DNA of 64,000 nucleotides. Origin: DATMER01 sp031390755 (lineage in GTDB: Bacteria; Acidobacteriota; Thermoanaerobaculia; Multivoradales; UBA5704). A model generated the notes under the pieces. The model saw nothing but the letters and a program-made list of their open reading frames with translations, did no database searches and was not told where the DNA came from. The stretch covers positions 106,950 to 170,949 of the forward strand of contig JANMTS010000116.1 of assembly GCA_031390755.1 (NCBI GenBank). The letters run 5' to 3'. The position numbers were made by a program, and so were the translations under genes. Below are positions 63,106 to 64,000 of the stretch, piece after piece; the stretch's first letter is position 1; every line of letters starts with the position of its first letter.

Positions 63106-63750
63106 ATGACTTCGACATCGAAGCGGCTTTGCCGTCCTGCCGCGGCCCGTGGCGGGCTGCTGGCCGTCTTTCTTGCCGCCGCCGGAGCGGCCGCCTGCCA
63201 GGCCCCGCCGACGGCCCAGGACCAGCCGGCCTCGCCGACCCCTGCGACTCCGATCCCGGCGCCAACCGAGACCTCCGCGGTCGAGCGGGGCCTCTATCTG
63301 GTCACCGTCGCCGGCTGCAACGACTGCCATACGCCCCTCAAGATGGGGTCGAACGGTCCGGAGCCGGATCGCGAGCGTCTGCTCTCCGGCCACCCCGAGA
63401 CGCTGACCCTGCCCCCACCGCCGGCCGCGGCCGGTCCCTGGAACTGGTCCGGGGCGGCGACCAACACCGCCTTCGCCGGACCCTGGGGCGTGACCTACGG
63501 CACGAACCTCACGCCGGACGAGATGACCGGCCTGGGCATCTGGACCGAGGAGACCTTCCTCAAGACCCTGCGCACCGGCCGGCACTGGGGGGAAGCCCGC
63601 CCCATCCTGCCGCCGATGCCCTGGCAGAACTACTCGGCGATGTCCGACGAGGATCTCAAGGCCGTCTACGCCTACCTGCGCAGCATCCCGCCGATCAGGA
63701 ACCGCGTGCCCGAAGCCGTCATGGCTCCGCCGCCCGGCCAGGAGCCCTAG
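63106..63750 (+). CDS. Haem-binding (c-type cytochrome-like) lipoprotein
   Basis: 214 residues from ATG 63106 with AAGGAG upstream. A lipobox is seen at AGAAACQ (Cys near 31) after a hydrophobic segment, then an Ala/Pro linker. One haem-attachment motif, CNDCH, occurs near residue 72 (YLVTVAGCNDCHTPL); a C-terminal DEDLKAVYAYLRSIPP is the usual last helix of a cytochrome c fold. Probably a periplasm-facing electron carrier or sensor; partner unknown. Confidence 0.75.
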   Translation: MTSTSKRLCRPAAARGGLLAVFLAAAGAAACQAPPTAQDQPASPTPATPIPAPTETSAVERGLYLVTVAGCNDCHTPLKMGSNGPEPDRERLLSGHPETLTLPPPPAAAGPWNWSGAATNTAFAGPWGVTYGTNLTPDEMTGLGIWTEETFLKTLRTGRHWGEARPILPPMPWQNYSAMSDEDLKAVYAYLRSIPPIRNRVPEAVMAPPPGQEP

Positions 63751-63777
63751 GCCGGGGGTGCTTCACTCCGAAAGCAT

Positions 63778-63840
63778 GGAGGGCCGGGAGCGGGACTCCC
63801 GGCGCGCGGCGGTGTCCGGTCTTGGCGAGCCCGGCCCTCC
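63778..63840 (+). terminator. Long hairpin after the cytochrome-like gene
   Basis: GGAGGGCCGGG and CCCGGCCCTCC form a perfect 11-bp outer stem; an inner stem GGGAG/CTCCC lies within. It begins 27 bases after the stop codon. No long T-tract follows, so termination strength is uncertain. Confidence 0.5.
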
Positions 63841-64000
63841 CGTGTCTTTCGGTGCATCGATTGTCAAAGTCTTACACCGACGGCTTTCAGCCGCGACCCT
63901 GAGCCATAAAACGGGTTAGAGTTGAAGTGGATCGGTGCCTGCGTCGAGGTCGTAGGTTCAATGGCGCGCGTAGCCCGTGTCAAAGTCCGACCCGGAGCCG
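63841..64000. other. Right-edge stretch with no supported gene
   Basis: No frame with a recognisable product. TGTCAAAGTC occurs twice (near 63869 and 63979), each followed by an ACCGAC/CCGACC-like sequence; this may be the edge of a repeat or a regulatory region for a gene outside the window. No tRNA fold could be made. Confidence 0.3.

Noticed and set aside
63841..64000. Possible tRNA near GTAGGTTCAATGG
   Set aside because: No acceptor stem or D and anticodon arms can be formed around it.

Overview
The window is GC-rich bacterial chromosome, most likely from the phylum Acidobacteriota. The main clue is a set of three large exported proteins (13893-16538, 16522-19122, 21308-23902) that join a GWxTD domain to a VWFA domain of the type named after Acidobacteria. 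A complete mraZ-to-ftsZ cell-wall and division cluster, with MurE carrying the DNPR motif of the meso-diaminopimelate enzymes, fits a Gram-negative-type wall. The class is not certain; Thermoanaerobaculia- or Holophagae-like is a guess. No tRNA, rRNA, CRISPR array or transposase was seen.

Layout. 1-2854 (-): 5' part of an exported PHP-type metallohydrolase. 3036-5925 (+): small membrane protein, cyclic-peptide-type ABC exporter and SPFH protein. 5926-6396: non-coding, with a degenerate repeat array. 6397-8825: unknown helical protein, TerC, ApaG. 8846-11597: a two-gene restriction-modification unit (adenine methyltransferase plus a probable PD-(D/E)xK nuclease) lying between two copies of the 3' end of mnmA; it looks like an insertion with target duplication. 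11522-13794 (-): mnmA and a cysteine desulfurase, which together make the tRNA wobble 2-thiouridine. 13893-25304 (+): the GWxTD/VWFA proteins, interrupted by a polysaccharide pyruvyl transferase-like and a 2-oxoglutarate oxygenase gene, then Maf and a TrmJ-like methylase. 25316-26881 (-): a sigma factor, an HTH protein, a tiny frame and a second sigma-like protein that has only region 2. 27029-31954: KDPG aldolase, an unknown protein, a methyltransferase, a PhyH-type dioxygenase and an exported amidohydrolase.

32124-38897 (+) is a tightly packed gas vesicle operon: two GvpA/GvpJ-type shell proteins, a PAS histidine kinase and a single-domain response regulator inside the operon, then GvpF, GvpG, GvpF/L, a GvpS-like protein, GvpL and GvpK. 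The gene order resembles the actinobacterial A-F-G-J-L-S-K arrangement and there is no GvpN. The first GvpF carries a lysine/alanine-rich, histone H1-like N-terminal tail of about 65 residues. I regard this locus as the most unusual system in the window.

38905-45521: a GNAT acetyltransferase, a small membrane protein, then mfd and two parvulin-type periplasmic folding factors coupled by stop/start overlaps. 45701-62025: the dcw cluster mraZ-rsmH-ftsL-ftsI-murE-murF-mraY-murD-ftsW-murG-murC-ftsQ-ftsA-ftsZ, preceded by four TGG repeats at exact 10-bp spacing that look like a MraZ operator; murB and ddl are absent. 62043-63750: an exported histidine phosphatase, a small charged protein with a collagen-like tail and a haem-binding lipoprotein.
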